The notes: generated by a model not told the origin, from the sequence alone. DNA of 64,000 bases from Quercus robur (GCF_932294415.1 NC_065536.1:38563854-38627853), one strand, 5' to 3'. Numbered from the stretch's first letter, positions 33,772 through 46,690 are shown. Numbers and translations are program-made.

Positions 33772-33940
33772 TATATATATAGTCAAGCTTAGAGAAAATC
33801 TCAATTAGATTTTAATTGGATTCTCAATTTTGCAACATGTATCTTCAGTTTTTGCATAAATGGAATACATGTTGCAAAATTGAGAATTCAATTAAAATCT
33901 AATTGAGATTTTCTCTAAACTTTGGCTATATATATATGAA
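33772..33940. repeat. near-perfect ~70-bp inverted repeat (hairpin/MITE)
   Basis: Left arm 33772-33842 and right arm 33866-33940 pair almost completely (GAGAAAATCTCAATTAGATT against its complement) around a loop of about 23 nt, with (TA)n at both outer ends. It is a foldback MITE or a candidate small-RNA precursor; no transposition hallmark beyond TA could be proved. Confidence 0.75.
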
Positions 33941-34980
33941 AAACCATTATATATTTTAGAAATACACGGTTTAAAAAGAGTGTAAGCTAATCAATATATA
34001 TATATATATATATAACCAAAACCTCTGAAGTTCCCACAATTTTCCACTTCATCACTATTTTCTTTTTCTTTTTATTTTAGATTCTTTTTATTTCAAATTC
34101 TTTTTCCACGACAGCATTATTTAAAAAGAAAAAGAAAAAACTAAAATTCTGATTTTATATGATAGATATTAGAAGATCATATACAGATACGTATAGTAAG
34201 ATTAACGTCATTTAGCCGGTTGCCATGTATTAAGAGTCCCATTAGGAATTGGATTTTATTGGAGTGGCGTGGAAGTCTCTAAATCATGTTTGTATGCAAT
34301 GCAAACTCCTTCACAGTGAAGGAGGTGCCGACTTACTCTCCTATATATGTATAAGCCTACATGTGTTGCCGCAAACTATTCTTTTGTTACAAACACTTCT
34401 TTCTCAAGATACGAAAATTTCTCTTCATAGCTTTCTCTCTTTAGTTTTTGTATTCTTTATTTAATAGTAGTTTGTGTATGTTTTTCCTTTAATGGTCTTT
34501 GTTTGTGTTTGTTTTCCCTTTAATAGTCTGTGTGAATATATTTCTTGGTATTTATGCAAAATCTTTAAAGATGTCTTCATATTCTATGTTTCCTTTTCGT
34601 TTGCTATTTCTTGGCTTATATTATAGATTGTTATGTATATATTCATCAAACAATTTAGTTAATTGGTTTTTACATCCTTAAACATCACCCGTTCATGAAT
34701 GGAGATTATGTGCAATATACCACTAAGTTATTGTAGAGTGAAATTCTCTCACAACAATTTTGACATTTTGACTTTTTTTTCAATTTTTTTTATTCAAGGG
34801 TTTAGATTCAAAGTTACAAAAGCAACTTTCAATCCAAACCTTTCAAAAAAATTTCTATTGATGAATTAAAAAGCTGGTGATTTTATTTCATAAAGTCATT
34901 TTTTTAATTCTTAAGTAGAAAGGATAAGATTAAAAAAATGCAAAAAAAAAATATTTTATAAGCGTGCTAATTACATGGAA

Positions 34981-35205
34981 ACATAATTCAATTAGAAGAG
35001 AAGTTCAATTAGAATTAGGAGAAGAAGCTACAGGTCAAACTGAAACCTAATTCAATTAGAATTAGGAGACATAAGTTATCACATAGAATAGAAACCTAAT
35101 TCAACTAAAATAGAAACCTAAATTCAATTAAAATTAGTAGAGATAGAAGTTCCCAAATAGAATAGAAATCTAATTCAATTGGAATTAGCAGAGATAGCTA
35201 AGAAC
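34981..35205. repeat. ~55-65-bp minisatellite with AATTCAATTAGAATTAG core
   Basis: Four or more degenerate units (AACCTAATTCAATTAGAATT then AGGAGA...) within the Helitron; the core is partly self-complementary. Confidence 0.75.
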
Positions 35206-35282
35206 CTTGTATAATATAAAATCTATAATAGTGTTCCGTATTATATGTTAATATATTTATATTTGGTTTTGAAATTTGCTAT

Positions 35283-36009
35283 TGTGGGGGTAAAATCCGT
35301 CAGCCGATGTTGGGCCATAGTACATGTACCAAGCCCAACCACGACAAGAAGAAAAGGCATGGGCATAGGATATCCCATCCCAACCATGTTGGGCCGGGCC
35401 TGCTTAGGGGCTTCCGAGGAGGAGTACCTCCTCGGACTCGCCAAGTGGGTGTCCGATTCACACTCCATACATGGCGAAAAGTCACCCAATACGAAGGAGT
35501 AGTGCGTGACGTTCAGGAAGGGGGGCAACCACAACTGCCGCATTAAATGCCAAGGGACTACTTTTCCAGCCGCATTAATGTGGAAAGGACAGGAACGCAG
35601 AATTATCTTGGCCAGTGCAACTCACAGAAAAGAGGGAGGATGACCTATGGGACAGGCACTCAAGTAGAGGGTCAGATGGTTGGCAAGTGTAGGGTCATGA
35701 TCTTAGGAAGGATGCTATATAAGAGAAGGAAATCCCCATGGAAAGGGGATCGCAAGCGGGAAGAAGAAAAAGATAGAAAAAGAGAAAGGAGTTAGAGACA
35801 AGAAGCAGAAGATACAGCCCCAGGGACTGTTATTCCAAAAGCTTGGAGGAATATCCTTACGTCCAACTGGTTGCATGGCTTGTTCATAACTACGTTTCCT
35901 CTGTCAAAGACCTAGTTCTTTAACCTATTCTCTACAAATTCATTGTTAAGGGACTTTTGGGCCAGAACCACCCGCTTGTTGGGCTTGAGCCCCAAAACCG
36001 CCCCCTACA
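35283..36009 (+). mobile_element. solo LTR (727 bp) inside the Helitron
   Basis: Starts TGTGGGGGTAAAATCC and ends CCGCCCCCTACA. A 5-bp target duplication GCTAT lies at 35278-35282 and 36010-36014. A TATA box (GCTATATAAGAG) is near 35708, followed by a purine-rich leader. Confidence 0.93.
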
Positions 36010-36779
36010 GCTATTATTATTTTAAAGTGTTCCAGATTCAAAAGATACGATTTAACCCTCTATTCCAAATGTTAGTTTTATTACTTTTATAGTTATACTT
36101 AAACTAAGTGATATTTGAATGTCGATGGAAATTTTAATAGTGAGGTTGTGTTTGAAATTGTAATTTTTAAATCAGTATGCTAGATTATGATACTTTTTTG
36201 ATTACTAATATTATTTGGTTCCTTAGCATAATAGTTAGAACTTAGAAGCTATATAGGCATGGTCATAAGAATATGTTTGTTCTATACTTTGCCCTGTACA
36301 ACACTTCAATATATAACATTGGTTACACATTTTTGGATTGAATATTCACTTTAGGATTTTGATTATAATGAGAAGAATTTTGTGTAACAAGTCGCCTTCT
36401 TTGAACTCTACCATTGGGCCCAAATATTGGAAAAAATATTTCTTATAGGACCTTTAATCCTTCCTTAACAATTGTAGTTGTTCTTGCTTGTGCTAAAATT
36501 TCTGACTTTTTAAATCAAATTGTTTTCTTCTAAAGGCCTGTATTATTACCCTATCCATTAAATATCATTATCTTTGTTTTCATACTAAAAGTTTGTGTTC
36601 TGGTAAATTTATATCTTTGTGGTGGGAAGTTTAATGAAAAGTTTTTGAAATCTCATATCCAATAGCTTTCCCGTGCATCGCACGGGTTAGCGACTAGTAC
36701 TATATATAATTTCAACATCTTCTAAAAAAAAAGTATAATTTGAACCGTATAATTGTGAATATTTTTAATTGTACTCATG

Positions 36780-36975
36780 TATATGCACGGAGCCGAGGCA
36801 ACCTTAATGGGCACGCAGCCAAGGCCAAGGCCAAGGCATGCAGCAGCCAAGTCCAAGGCACATCGCCATGGGTATACTGCCAATGCCATGGCATGCTGCA
36901 GCCAAGGCCAAGGAAAACTGTAGCCAAGGCCAAGGCATGCAGCGGCCATGGCCAAGGCAGTCCTCGTGTACACAC
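36780..36975. repeat. GC-rich CCAAGG/GCATGC degenerate tandem repeat
   Basis: Repeated GCAGCCAAGGCCAAGGC and GCATGCAGC words; much richer in GC than its surroundings. The open frames on both strands here derive from it. Confidence 0.8.
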
Positions 36976-37221
36976 TAGTATATATAATAATACTTGTAAA
37001 AATAAAATTATCCTTTTCGTCCCTAAAACTTGCTTTATGTGTTAAAATGATTTCTAACCTTTCAAATGTGTTAGTTTAACCTGAACCTTCTTCTCAAAAA
37101 ATAAAAAATAATTTAGCCTTAATCTTTTGGTATTGTATTAAAATAATCTCTAAGTGGTAGGAGCAAAGCTAACGTGACAAATGAAAACAATAATTTAATT
37201 ATACTGAGCATTATGGTAGCC

Positions 37222-37383
37222 AAAAAATTCTTAGGCATTACCAGAACATGAAGAAATAGTGTTTTCTTCTCTTAAATTCATGGTGAAACCCACCATGAAT
37301 TCAATGAGTGGACTCCACTTACAATGAATGTGAAAGGAGGGAGTATCATTCTTCATACTTCCGGTAATACCTAAGAATTGCTC
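37222..37383. mobile_element. Mutator-type MITE (162 bp)
   Basis: The ends pair as AATTCTTAGGCATTACC and its inverse GGTAATACCTAAGAATT; near-identical 9-bp flanks ATGGTAGCC (37213-37221) and ATGGCAGCC (37384-37392) fit a Mutator target duplication with one change. The interior contains a second short palindrome (ATTCATGGTG...CACCATGAAT). Confidence 0.65.
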
Positions 37384-37487
37384 ATGGCAGCCCACCTAGA
37401 AGCCCAAGTGTCATAAAAATTATTATTTAAAAGTTTAATTTGCCACATTATTAAAAATGAAAACAACATAACACCATACTTTAAACT

Positions 37488-39550
37488 TATTGATGCCCAC
37501 TTTGGCAAGAAGGCCAAATAACAAGAAAAAGCCCAACAATATGGAAGACAATAAGGGAGAAAAATTAGCAAAGTGAGAAGAAAACCATTAAGCTCAAATG
37601 ACAGGAATAATGGTCCATGGGTGTATGAGATATTCAAAAGGCCCTAAAGGGAGCAAGCGAGCCTAGGGGAGCTAAAAAAAAAAGTAGTAAACCCATGGAA
37701 ATTATGAAAAATGGAAAGCAAGCAAAAATGAGCTAGAGCCCAAAGGAAAGAATTAGTAAATGGGTTGGTTAAAAGGCTAATAAACCCCAAAAGTAAATGA
37801 TATGTAATTAGGCTAGGGAAGCCCAAAAGATTTAGCAAAAGCCCATGGAAATGAAGGATTAAAATGGGCTGAAAATGCCCAAAGGAATGAAGCGGACCGA
37901 GGATGCCCAAAGGAATAAAACAAGCCAAGGAAGCCCAAAATAGTATAAGAACAAGCCTAGTAGTAGTACTAGCTACATGAACTAAGTAAAAGAGGGAAAG
38001 TGCGCGACAGGCCCAAAGGAGGCCTAGTGAGCACAAACCAAAATGCAACATGGTGAAGGCAATGAGGCAGCATGACAAAAGTGTCAGCTGACCCACAAAG
38101 AAGGCAAGGGCTGGATTAAAGAAAGAAAGGCCCATGCCTAAGCAAAACCCAGCCCAGGGAGAAAGTAAGATACAAAGAACGAAGACCCAGTAACTCATCC
38201 ACGCCACAAGAGGTTAAGAATGTGTGGCAAAACGGGTAGCAAAGACCAAACAAGCCCCTAGGACATGGCAAATGCATGAAATGCAGACAAGCCCTGGACT
38301 CACATGGAAGTGGAGTACGCACAAGGCTCAAACACCACCCACTTGTACCCAGCCAATACAGGAGCAATGGGCCATGGGTCAAAGGTAAGAGAGGGTATGG
38401 TCTGGTGGTGGGGAGAAAGGGTGAAGTCTATTATGGGGTTCCCGTTCTAGCTCTTTTTGGGGGAAATGTCCTGCTGGAATGACATACCACCCAAAAGAGG
38501 AAAGGATGAGCTAGAATCACTAGGTGCATGCCATAAGAGTTAGTAATAGAGAATGTCTAACCCTTATTCGGATGGGAATGCAACGGAGAGCAAGAAAACA
38601 AAACACCACTCTTTTATCTGGGAATGGAACATGGCACGGCCAGTACAAGGAAGTGGTGATGGCTGGGTAGTTGATAAACCAGTGGGTGGTTTGGGAAGGA
38701 CACCCATACCTGAACAAAAGTAGTTGAGGGGTAACACAGTAAAACCCATCACGATAGGCAGTATAAAAATGCCTTGGCTATGCATAGTAGGGGGAGGAGG
38801 GCAAACACAAGAGACAACAGAGAGAAATAAGTAAGAAAGAGTGAGAAAGAAAAGAAGCAAAAAAAAGATAGGAAAGAAGAGAGGTAACACAAAAATCAAA
38901 AGAAAAGGGAGAGTGAAAGGAAGAACAGAGAGTGAAAGGAAAAACAGAGAGTGAGGAAACAAGAAGTATAGTAAAGGCATGCACCAATAGGCTACTCCCT
39001 TCTCTCACTCTCAATAGCCTACTCTTTAGTAAGAATTCGGAGGTAAGCCACCTAGGCCTATTCTTTCAAAGTAAGCAATTTCTGTGGCAGGATTTCCCCT
39101 ATGAGATTGCCCACATTGAAGGGTGGTTCCCTTCTTGGACTTTAATCTCTTAAGAAACTAAGCACGACAGACTAACCATTTTTTTTTTTTAGGCATTAAT
39201 ATTGTTTCCTTTTCTTTTATTGTTGTTAGTAATCTATTTATGCCGTACTCATATCACTATGTTCTATCCTCCTTTTACTAAGAGAATGGTTTAATCATTG
39301 TTTTTGGCTGACAGCAAGCATATTCTTCTTATTTTTATCATATTATACCCTTCTGCTTTAACATTTTTGTGACAGCAACTTCTGTTGTGGGCACTTGACC
39401 AAGGTCCCAACAAAGGGATCTCAGCTTGTGCACAAGTTGGCTTGAGGTGAGTTCTAGTCAAGTCAATCCCAACTCACTTACTCCAGAACTATTGGGCCAT
39501 AACGTGGCAGGAAGCAATCTAGCCTAGAATTACAAAAAATTCCCACCACA
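37488..39550 (+). repeat. 5' LTR of the deleted retrotransposon (2063 bp)
   Basis: Same family as the solo LTR at 44629-46690, which has almost the same length (2062 bp) on the opposite strand. Contains many 'AGCCCAA' words and the promoter near 38760. Confidence 0.88.
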
Positions 39551-39829
39551 TTTAAATTGGTGACTCTGCTAAGGAGTTGGGAAAAAGACATGGAAGGTAG
39601 ATAAAAGCCTTTGCAAGCTATGCCCCCGAGGTCAAAGACAACGCGAAACATGAGTGTTGTGCCCTCGCAGGTTAAGTCAAGGCCAACAACACCTTATCAA
39701 CACCAGCCCAACTAGGCGGAAGGTGTCAATGGAGCAAGGGTTGAACCTTAACAACAGCAAAGAGTCCCCATTGACAATGCCAACGTCTTTATCAAGGTGT
39801 TGGAATCATTGCAACATTCACAGCAGTAG

Positions 39830-41607
39830 AAAAAGAAGCAAGCGGGCCCAAGGGAGCCCAAATAAAGAAGTAGTAAACCCCTGAGAATTATGAAAAATGG
39901 AAAACAAGCAAAAATGAACCTATTCTAATCCTTCATTCCCTTAGGCTTTTGCTAAATCTTTCGGGCTTCTCCAGCCCAAAGGAATAAAACAAGTCAAGGA
40001 AGCCCAAAATAGTATGAGAACAAGCCCAGCAGTAGTATTGGGCTACACGAACTGAGTAAAAGGGAAAGTGCACGGCAGGCCCAAAGGAGGCCTAACGAGA
40101 ACAAACCGAAATGCAACATGGCAAAGGCAATGAGGCAGCACGACAGAACTGTCAGCCAACCCACAAAGAAGACAAGGGCTAGATTGAAAAAGGAAAGGCC
40201 TATGCCCAAACAAAACCCAGCCCAAGGAGAAAGCAAGATGCAAAGAACGAAGATCCAGTAACTCATCCACGCCACAAGAGGTTAAGAATGAATGGTAGAA
40301 TGGGCAGCAAAGACCAAATAAGCCACCAGGCCATGACAAATGCATGAACGGTTGACAAGCCTTAGACTCACATGAAAGTGGAGCACGTACAAGACTCAAG
40401 CACCACCCACTTGTACACTGCCAATATAGGAGCAGTGGGCTACAAGTCAGAGGTAAGAAAGGGTATGGTCTAGCGGTGGGGAGAAAGGGGGAAGTTTATT
40501 CTGGGGTTCCCGCTCTAGCTCTTTTTGGGGAAATATTCTGCTGGGATGACATACCACCCAAAAGAGGGAAGGATGAGTTGGAATCATTAGGTGCTTACTA
40601 TAGGAGTTAGTAAGAAAGAATGCCCAACCCTTATCCGGATGGGAATGCCACGGAGAGTAAGAAAACAAAACACCACTCTTTTGTCTAGGAATGGAACGTG
40701 GCATGGCCAGCACAGGGAAGTAGTGATGGTTGGGCAACTGACAAACCAATGGGTGGTCTGGGAAGGACACCCATATCCGGACAAAACTAGTTGAGGGGTA
40801 AAACAGTAAAACCCATCATGACAGGTAGTATAAAAAGGCCTTGACTGTGCACAGTAGGGGGAAGAGGGCAAGCGCAAGAGATAACAGAGAGAAATAAGTA
40901 AGAAAAAGTGAGAAAGAAAAGAAGCAAAAAAAGATAAGAAAGAAGAGAGGTAACATAGAAATCAAAAGAAAATGGAGAGTGAAAGGAAAAATAGAGAGTA
41001 ATGAAATAAGAAGTATAGTAAAGGCATGCACCAATAGGCTACTCCCTTCTCTCCCTCTCAATAGCTTACTCTTTAGTAAGAATTTTGAGATAAGCCACCT
41101 GGGCCCATTCTTTCAAAGTGAGCAATTTCTCTGACATGATTTCCCTCGTGAGATTGCCCATATTGAAGGGTGGTTTCCTTCCTGGACTTCAATCTCTTAA
41201 GAAGCCAAGCACAGCAGACTAACCATTCTTTTTTCTTTTTTTTTTTTATGCATTAATATTTTTTTCCTTTTCTTTTATTGTTGTTAGTAATTTCTTTCTG
41301 CCGTACTCATATCACTATGTTCTGTCCCCCTTTTACTAAGAGAATGGTTTAATCGTTTTCTTTGGCTAACAGCAAGCATATTCTTCTTATTTTTATCATA
41401 TTATACCCTCTTGCTATAACATTTTTGTGAAAACATCTTCTGTCGTGGGCACATGACCAAGGTCCTAGCAAAGGGTCCTAGCTTGTGCACAATCAGGCTT
41501 GGGGTGAGTTCCAGTCAAGCCAGTCCTAACTCTCCTACCCCAGAACTATTGGGCCACAACGCGGCAGGAAGTAGTCCAGCCCAGAATTACAAAAAAGGGC
41601 CACCAAA
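39830..41607 (+). repeat. 3' LTR, 5'-truncated and with a micro-inversion
   Basis: Aligns with the 5' LTR from about its base 165 onward. The segment 39919-39977 is the reverse complement of the matching part of the 5' LTR (37811-37868), with deletions on both sides. The end CCACCAAA has mutated from CCACCACA. Confidence 0.85.
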
Positions 41608-41630
41608 AAACTTTAAAGGCTAAAATTAGA

Positions 41631-42430
41631 TGTAGGGGGCTAAAACAACGACCCAACCTAAGTTAGACAAGTTGGTACTATGTGGTGACCCAATACAATT
41701 AATTTGTAGAGGTAGATTGTCAAGACCAACCTTTCAAGCCTTGTTAGTTTCATTCTACAATTTAGAAAGAGGTTCAATGCTAGAGTTATTAGATTTAAGA
41801 GAGATTAACTGTAAGAAAGACAAAGATTTCTAATTCAACTCTTCCTCGACTCCGTCCGAGGATCGCTAGTACATGTAATATTCCTTTCTCGGTTACAGAG
41901 TTTGTTATTACACTCTATACTTTTCTCTTTTTCTTTTTTCTATCCCCCATTTCAGAGGAGTCTCTTTTCCTTATATATTTACTAGGAGTGCATCTCAGCC
42001 TTCCATTTAGATAGCCACTAATCTTCACTTGGATGCTTGTCCAATCAGGGCCTTGCTGGAGGTTGTAGAATGTGCTACAAGCTATGAGGGCATTGTTCAA
42101 GGGTCATTCTGCCATTAATGCGGCCAGCTGAATTGGTGTAGTGCATTTAATGCGGAGATGATGGGTAGTTTACTTGGAAACTTCCCCCTTTCTTTACTTG
42201 CACATCTCTCCTTCCCTCCTTGGCTTTTGGCATTGTGGACTTGATGGTCATTCTCTGGTCCCCCAAGGAGTATTTTTCCCTCAGGTTCCTCAAGCATACC
42301 GCTCTCCTCGGTGTCTCAACCAATCTTATCTAGATTGATCCGGACCTATCCTAGCACATAGTCGAGACATATTACCCCTTGGGCCGGTTCTATTCTATGG
42401 TTTTCCCTCTTTGGTTCCTCATCCCCTACA
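41631..42430 (-). mobile_element. solo LTR (800 bp), minus orientation
   Basis: Runs TGTAGGGGGCTAAAAC ... CATCCCCTACA. Read on the minus strand it has a TATA-like ATATATAAGGAAAAG near 41975 and a pattern like the 35283 LTR (ATTAATG words, CCCCCTACA end). Flanks TTAGA (41626-41630) and GTAGA (42431-42435) agree at 4 of 5 bases. Confidence 0.75.
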
Positions 42431-42831
42431 GTAGACATGGCAAATGAGCATGTCTGGTTAGGTTCAAGTCGGGTTAATATGATTGCGGGTCAAAACGGGT
42501 TCGGGTCAAAAACGGGTTATTTTAAGTAGGTTAGAAACAAGTTGAGTCAATTAGGTTGCAGGTTGGGTCAGGATGACTATATTTTTCACATGAATTTTTT
42601 ATTTTTAGGAAAACAAAATGTATTTGCCATTTGGAAAGTTATATAGCAAATTATTTGATGTAAAATGTATTACTTTGAATTCCCCTCTCATATAAAGAAT
42701 GAGCTCGACTAAATAAATTAACACTTGTTCAATAATTTTAAAATTATATAAATCTCAATATTACTAACGAAAACAAAATAGCACAAAGGATAAGTAAAAT
42801 AAATACACAAGTTTCATTTCTATACAATATC

Positions 42832-44208
42832 TGTTAGGGTTTGTGCCCTAAAATCCAATTTATTGGCATGTTATAAATAATTAAATTGTTTAATTATATG
42901 AGACTATTTATAAATGAACTAATGGGATGTTATCATAGTCCTTGAGATGCATTGTATGTGATTTAGTTACAGAAGATATAAATCACAAGTTTCTTATAAA
43001 CTCAAAATATAGTTCATAGTCGGTGATGAAATTGGGCATTTCAACTATGAAGACTATAACTTATCAATTAAGATGGTTTGTCTTAATCATAGAAGTGGAG
43101 ACTTCTAGTTGATGTGTTGATATGTCTTAAGTGTGTAAGATATACTAAACTAGATCGCTGTGAGATTAATTATTCAATTAACAACTATCACTTGAATAAT
43201 TAATCTCATGACTTTTAATTTCATAGACTCTCAATCTTGAGAGGATAGTGAACTCGATCATGAAATGTAGGTTACTTCGATATATCAGAAGTGAGATCTA
43301 GTTTAACGGTCAAAATCTCAGTATGTTGGGTAACCACACGTAGCGTTGAGGGAACACATATTCTCAAGATAAAATTCATAATCTCTTTCTATAGAGATAC
43401 AAAATATCCCTTTGAGATAAGTTTAATGGGAACTAGTTATTCATAACTAGCCACTTTAATAAAGAGTTACTAAAGTTTATATTTATGAAATTAGATTTCA
43501 TAAATATGAATAACTAAAAGATTAAACTGGGTACTCAAGGAATAAAATAGTTGTTTACAAAGTGATAGTTTATTATGACTTTGTTTACTATGGATATTTA
43601 ATGGTGGGGTCAAATGATATCATATTAGAGTCTTGAGATATAATTTATTAATAAAGCCTAGAGTGCAATTATATTTCCATAGCGATACTTGTTATATAAT
43701 TAATGGTAACTTTGGGCTTGTCAAGAGTTAACAAATAAGTCTGAGGCCCATTGAAGCTAGAGCCTTATTAGTCCCTTTGGTCCTATCTCAAGCTACACAC
43801 GTAAGCCCAATTGGGTTGGCTCAAAAGGCTAACCCAATTAGATAATCATTTATTTATTTAATAAGAGTTATTAAATAAAATAACTACCAAGGTAGTTAAA
43901 ACATACGTATGATTAAAAGGATGAAAAAACAGTTTTTCTCTACAGAATCTTGGAAATACACTTTTCCAAAGAAAAATCAACGTACACAAGACTGATTTAG
44001 AGACCATTCATCTTGGGCACCGTGTGGAATTGGGATGAAGATTGAAAGAATTCTCAAGTCTTGTTTTTGTATTTTACTGCACTAAGGTACGCTTTCTCTT
44101 CTTTGTTCTAGAATTCAAGGTTACATATTATCTTTCATGAATGAAGTAGATCCTTGTGTTGCTTCCGCTATGATTTTTGTATGAGATGCAAAACCAGTTT
44201 TTCCAACA
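42832..44208 (+). mobile_element. copia solo LTR (1377 bp) with perfect TSD
   Basis: Starts TGTTAGGGTTTGTGCCC, ends TTTTTCCAACA; related along its length to the copia LTR at 6843-8244. Target duplication ATATC at 42827-42831 and 44209-44213. Confidence 0.95.
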
Positions 44209-44628
44209 ATATCAACATCCCAAAACATAAAACAAAATTACAAATTCCTTATTAGATAACTAATTTGACGTAGAATAAAAATATATAAGAAATTTCCATC
44301 TTGAAAACTAATTTTATAATCTATTATCAACTGTGATTTACAGTCTATTTTGGTTTGAGAATATATATTAAAGTTTGATTGTTTACTTATTTATATATGT
44401 TTTTTTTTAATAAACATTATTTAATTATTAAGTAACACAAATTCTAGGAAATACCATAATTTATTTTGAAAAACCATTTATTTTGGACATAAATTGTTAA
44501 AAAATAGGTCTAACATTAATAATTTATGTTAATTTCATTGATACTTTAGCTTTACTCTTTTCACACTTATGAATGTTTGTCATGCATATCTATAATTTTA
44601 AATATAAGTTTTTAAGTAACTAGATTAT

Positions 44629-46690
44629 TGTGGTGGGCCTTTTTTGCGTCTTGGGCTAGATTGCTCCTATCATACTGTGGCCCTATGATTCTGGGGTAGG
44701 AGAGTCGGGACTGGCCTAATTAAAACACACCTTAGGCCAGCTTGTGCGCAAGTTAGAGCCCTGGCAGGAATCTTGGGTGCATCATGTGCCCACGGTAGGA
44801 AATATTGTTACAAAATGTTATGGTAAGAAAAACACAATACAGCAAGATAACTAAAGTGCTTTAACTAAAATATTTTCTATTGACAACGATAATACTTGAA
44901 CAGTTCCACAAAGGAGAAGTATGATAATGTAATTACAACAGGAATAGATTAATAGCAAAAAAGTTATGTTTGTCCTTGATCAACCATGACAAAAGAAAAG
45001 AGGATTAGTTTACTAAAGGAATGGATTTGACTCTTTGGTAGATTCAAGTCCAAGAAGGGAACTAATCTCCAATGTGGGTAACCTTAGAGGGGAACCCTAT
45101 TGTGGAAGTTACTCACTTTGGAAAATGGACCTAAGTGGCTTGATCTCAAATTCTTGACTTGTTATAGTGTGGGCTATTAAGAGGGAATTAAGTGGGTAAC
45201 CTATTGGTGCATGATTTTACTCCTATCATTCATATTTTTCCTTCCTCACTCTCAGTTTCCTTGTTTTCTTTATTTTCTTTCTTTTCCATTGTTGTTCCTT
45301 TTCCTTCTCCGTTTTTTGTTGTTCTTTACTATGCATGTGTATGGCCTTTTATACTATCTGTCATGACAAGATTTACCATTTTTATCCCTTAACTACTTTT
45401 GGCTTGTTGTAGGTGTCCTTCCAGGACTACCCATTAGTCTGCCGGCTGCCTAACCGACACCACTACACTGTGTTGGTCGTGTCATGCCTTATTCTAGACA
45501 AAAGTGGTTATGTTTTGTTTTTTACTTCCCTTGGCACTCCCATCCGGATAAGAGCTAAGCTTCTCTCTTACTAACTTCTATAGCATGTACCTAGTGATTC
45601 CAGCTCATACTTGCCTCTTTTGGGTGAGATGTCATCCAGCAGGACATTTCCCCCAAAAGAGCTTGAGCGAGAACCCCAAAGTAGGCTCCCCCTTCTCCCC
45701 ATCACTAGACCACATCCTCCCTTACCTTTAACCCGTGGCCCACCTCACCTATATTGGCTGGGTACATGTAGGTGGTGCCTGAGCCTTGTGTGTGTGCTCC
45801 ACTTCCATATGAGTCCATTGTTTTTCTGGCGTTTATGTGTTTGCCATTGCCTACAGGTTTTTCTGACTTTACTGCATGCCCTGGTGCTTGTTTAACTTTT
45901 GTGGCGTGGATGAGTTCTTGGGTCTTCATTCTTTGCATCTCATTCATTCTTTGGGTTGAGCATTGCTTGGGTGTGGGCTTTCTCTTTTTTAATTTGGCCT
46001 ATGTCCCCATTCATCCCTTATCCGTGGGTTGGTTGGTGCTCCTGCCACGCCACTGCATTATTCCTGCTATGATATCCTTTACCCTTGTTTACTTTACTAC
46101 TTTTGGGCTTGCGGGCAGAAGTGTCTGCCATGCCAGTTTCATATGTTATTCCTTCCTTTAGTTTCACTGCCCAGCATTCTTGTTGGGCCAGTTCATATAA
46201 CATCTTGGGCTTCCCCGGTTCATTTTATTCCTTGGGCATCCTTGAGCCGTTTCATTCATTTGGGCATCCTCGGGCCATTTCATTTTTTGGGCATCTTTAG
46301 CCCGTTTCATTCTTTCCTACTTCTTACATTCCCATGGGCTTTTGATAAATCTTTTGGGCTTCCTTAGTCCAATTACTACATCCTTTACCTTTGGGTTTGT
46401 CGGCTTTCGAACCAATCCCATTTACCAATTCTTTTCTTTAAGCTTCTTTGGCCCGTTTTTGCTTTCTTTTTATTTCTTACAATTTCCATGGGCTTACTAC
46501 TTCATTATTTTGGGCTTTCTTGACCTGTTTTCTTTTTATAGGGCCACTTTACTATTTTATAGGTCTGTGAATCATTATTCCTGTCATTCTGGCTCAATGA
46601 TCTTTATTTTGCTGTTATCTTTCTCCATCTTTTTCATATTGTTGGGCTTCTTTTGCCATTGGGTACTTTTGCCAAAAATGGGCATCAACA
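44629..46690 (-). mobile_element. solo LTR (2062 bp) with perfect TSD
   Basis: Plus-strand ends TGTGGTGGGCC and GGGCATCAACA. It is the reverse complement of the LTR family at 37488-41607. Target duplication ATTAT at 44624-44628 and 46691-46695. The open frames within it (45192-46719) are LTR sequence. Confidence 0.95.

Larger units (their letters stand above)
33991..36697 (+). mobile_element. non-autonomous Helitron
   Basis: The 3' end shows a hairpin CCCGTGCATCGCACGGG (36670-36686, 7-bp stem) followed by TTAGCGA and CTAG (36694-36697), with T following, as expected for CTRR-T insertion. The 5' end is placed at A|TC 33991, leading into TATATATA...ACCAAAACCTCTGAAG then TTCCCACAATTTTCC, a head that recurs at about 58360-58420. 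No Rep/helicase is coded. A solo LTR (35283-36009) is nested inside. Confidence 0.75.
37488..41607 (+). mobile_element. internally deleted LTR retrotransposon with TSD
   Basis: The 5' LTR is 37488-39550 (starts TATTGATGCCC, ends CCACCACA) and the rearranged 3' LTR about 39830-41607. The target duplication AAACT is at 37483-37487 and 41608-41612. The interior is only about 290 bp: after the LTR comes TTGGTGACTCTGCTAAGGAG (primer-binding-site region) and a short gag-like start (MSVVPSQVKSRPTTPYQHQP) with stops. TATA-like AGTATAAAAATGCC occurs at about 38760 and AGTATAAAAAGGCC at about 40830. All open frames inside are LTR sequence, not genes. Confidence 0.9.

Noticed and set aside
36722..37045. 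Overlapping frames rich in Ala, Leu and Gly or Lys
   Set aside because: All derive from the CCAAGG/GCATGC tandem repeat.
37371..41061. Many open frames of 80-190 codons with hydrophobic sequence
   Set aside because: They lie within the LTRs of one retroelement and its solo relative, differ between copies and show no domain.
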